In this document: in pieces, positions 5,624 to 6,616 of the stretch
Numbering within the stretch: position 1 is the first letter of the stretch
How the letters are laid out: each line of letters opens with the position of its first letter
DNA from: Pseudomonas sp.
Lineage (GTDB): Bacteria; Pseudomonadota; Gammaproteobacteria; Pseudomonadales; Pseudomonadaceae
Direction of reading: 5' to 3'
DNA: 6,616 nucleotides
NCBI GenBank assembly: GCA_030654635.1
Contig: JAURXE010000618.1
Coordinates: 1-6,616 of the forward strand
Translations under genes and position numbers: made by a program
Notes under the pieces: generated by a model
Told to the model about the DNA's origin: nothing
The model's input: only the letters and a program-made list of their open reading frames with translations
Databases searched by the model: none

Positions 5624-5661
5624 AAGCATCACCGAGCTGCCGCCCCATGCGGCAGATCGGG

Positions 5662-5667
5662 TATTCT
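5662..5667 (+). promoter_or_regulatory. Possible -10 box for ilvD
   Basis: TATTCT lies 38 nt before the ilvD start, beyond the two hairpins, and matches 4/6 of the -10 consensus. No recognisable -35 hexamer lies at 16-18 bp. I see no leader peptide or attenuator rich in Ile, Val or Leu codons. Confidence 0.3.
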
Positions 5668-5705
5668 GATTTTTTCGTGACCGCCTGACCCCCGAGAACG
5701 CCGCC

Positions 5706-6616
5706 ATGCCTGACTATCGCTCGAAAACCTCCACCCACGGCCGCAACATGGCCGGTGCCCGTGCGCTGTGGCGCGCCACTGGAATGAAGGACGAAGATTT
5801 CAAGAAGCCAATCATCGCCATCGCCAACTCCTTCACCCAGTTCGTGCCCGGCCACGTGCACTTGAAGGACATGGGCCAGCTGGTTGCCCGCGAGATCGAG
5901 CGCGCCGGCGGCGTGGCCAAAGAATTCAACACCATCGCGGTCGATGACGGCATCGCCATGGGTCACGACGGCATGCTCTATTCGCTGCCATCGCGGGAGA
6001 TCATCGCCGACTCGGTCGAGTACATGGTCAACGCCCACTGCGCCGACGCCATCGTCTGCATCAGTAACTGAGACAAAATCACCCCAGGCATGTTGATGGC
6101 CGCCTTGCGCCAGAATATCCCGGTGGTGTTCGTTTCTGGCGGGCCGATGGAAGCCGGCAAAACCAAGCTGGCCAGCCATGGTCTGGACCTGGTCGATGCC
6201 ATGGTGATCGCCGCCGACGAAAGCGCCAGCGACGAGAAAGTCGCCGAATACGAACGCAGCGCCTGCCCGACCTGCGGCAGTTGCTCGGGGATGTTCACCG
6301 CCAACTCGATGAACTGCCTGATGGAAGCCCTGGGGTTAGCCCTGCCCGGCAACGGCTCAACCTTGGCCACCCACAGCGACCGCGAGCAGTTGTTTCTGCA
6401 AGCCGGGCGTACTGCGGTGGAGCTGTGCAAACGCTACTACCAGGACAACGACGACTCGGCCCTGCCGCGCAACATCGCCAACTTCAAGGCCTTTGAAAAC
6501 GCCATGACGCTGGACATCGCCATGGGCGGCTCGACCAACACCATCCTGCACTTGCTGGCCGCCGCGCAAGAAGCCGAGATCGAGTTTGATCTGAAAGACA
6601 TCGACCGCTTGTCGCG
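5706..6616 (+). pseudogene. ilvD: Dihydroxy-acid dehydratase, N-terminal half, interrupted by in-frame TGA at the Fe-S cysteine codon (runs off right edge)
   Basis: IlvD is the Fe-S dehydratase of the third common step of isoleucine and valine synthesis, converting 2,3-dihydroxy-acids to 2-keto acids. The frame from [22 protein letters not shown] is very close to E. coli IlvD. Visible landmarks are [13 protein letters not shown] (41-53), [10 protein letters not shown] with Mg-site Asp80/81 (78-87), CISN (118-121), then TGA at 6069-6071 (codon 122), then DKITPGM (123-129; Lys124 is the usually carbamylated lysine). [12 protein letters not shown] (141-152), [10 protein letters not shown] with ligand Cys193 (187-196), and MGGSTNT follow. 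Codon 122 is Cys, a cluster ligand, in the family, so TGC to TGA is one base. Frame and conservation persist to the window end (303 codons; the family has about 610-620). A restart at ATG 6090 would lack the catalytic half. It could be a point mutation, a sequencing error or, less likely, selenocysteine. Identity is certain; the broken call is tentative. Confidence 0.8.

Noticed and set aside
6072..6115. SECIS-like hairpin after the ilvD UGA (CAGGC pairing with GCC-U-UG, apical loop starting about 19 nt after UGA)
   Set aside because: The stem is short and has a bulge on the 3' side. The loop begins AU and not with a G in its first two positions, and the bases are explained by the conserved [10 protein letters not shown] coding sequence. 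It is not evidence for selenocysteine insertion.
5574..6179. 201-codon minus-strand frame opposite ilvD
   Set aside because: Antisense to highly conserved ilvD; His/Gly/Val-rich composition reflects the complement of ilvD codons. It remains open across the TGA simply because it reads the other strand.

Overview
The window looks like chromosomal DNA from a gammaproteobacterium, most likely Pseudomonas in the broad sense. The GC content is moderately high. The protein sequences and the grouping of mutM, a small secreted protein, an HDOD protein, an RlmI-type methyltransferase and ilvD match what I recall of Pseudomonas chromosomes. The genus is an inference; no database search was possible.

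Layout. Positions 1-1615 (minus strand) are the first genes of a type II polyketide/fatty-acid-like operon that continues off the left edge. In transcription order these are a ketosynthase-like chain length factor, a lysophospholipid-type acyltransferase and an acyl carrier protein (ACP). This order is typical of aryl polyene (APE/xanthomonadin-like pigment) clusters. Positions 1616-1815 hold a putative promoter with palindromes for that operon, and a bidirectional hairpin terminator shared with the next gene. Positions 1816-2169 (minus) encode a small secreted or membrane protein of unknown function with a strong promoter and Shine-Dalgarno site. Positions 2369-3181 (minus) are mutM, the 8-oxoguanine DNA glycosylase. 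Positions 3182-3342 are a spacer with a REP-like hairpin and three degenerate direct repeats. Positions 3343-4209 (minus) encode an HDOD-domain protein. Positions 4340-5536 (plus) are rlmI, a 23S rRNA methyltransferase expressed divergently from a good -10 box. Positions 5537-5705 hold two strong REP-like hairpins. Positions 5706-6616 (plus) are the first half of ilvD, dihydroxy-acid dehydratase, which runs off the right edge.

Most striking observations. Two otherwise well-conserved genes carry single in-frame stop codons. The ACP has TAG at codon 9. IlvD has TGA at codon 122, exactly where the family's Fe-S cluster cysteine (CDKxxPG motif) should be. Reading frame and conservation continue on both sides of each stop. 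Point mutation or sequencing/assembly error is the simplest explanation. Because the ilvD stop is UGA replacing a metal-ligand Cys codon, selenocysteine recoding deserves an explicit test, although I see no convincing SECIS hairpin. The acyltransferase frame also overruns its expected end and overlaps the ACP gene by about 100 nt.

How the genes relate. The left operon is an accessory lipid/pigment pathway that abuts core housekeeping genes for DNA repair, rRNA modification and branched-chain amino acid synthesis. The terminator and promoter pair at 1715-1796 marks the junction. I saw no tRNA, rRNA, CRISPR array, insertion sequence or recombinase gene.
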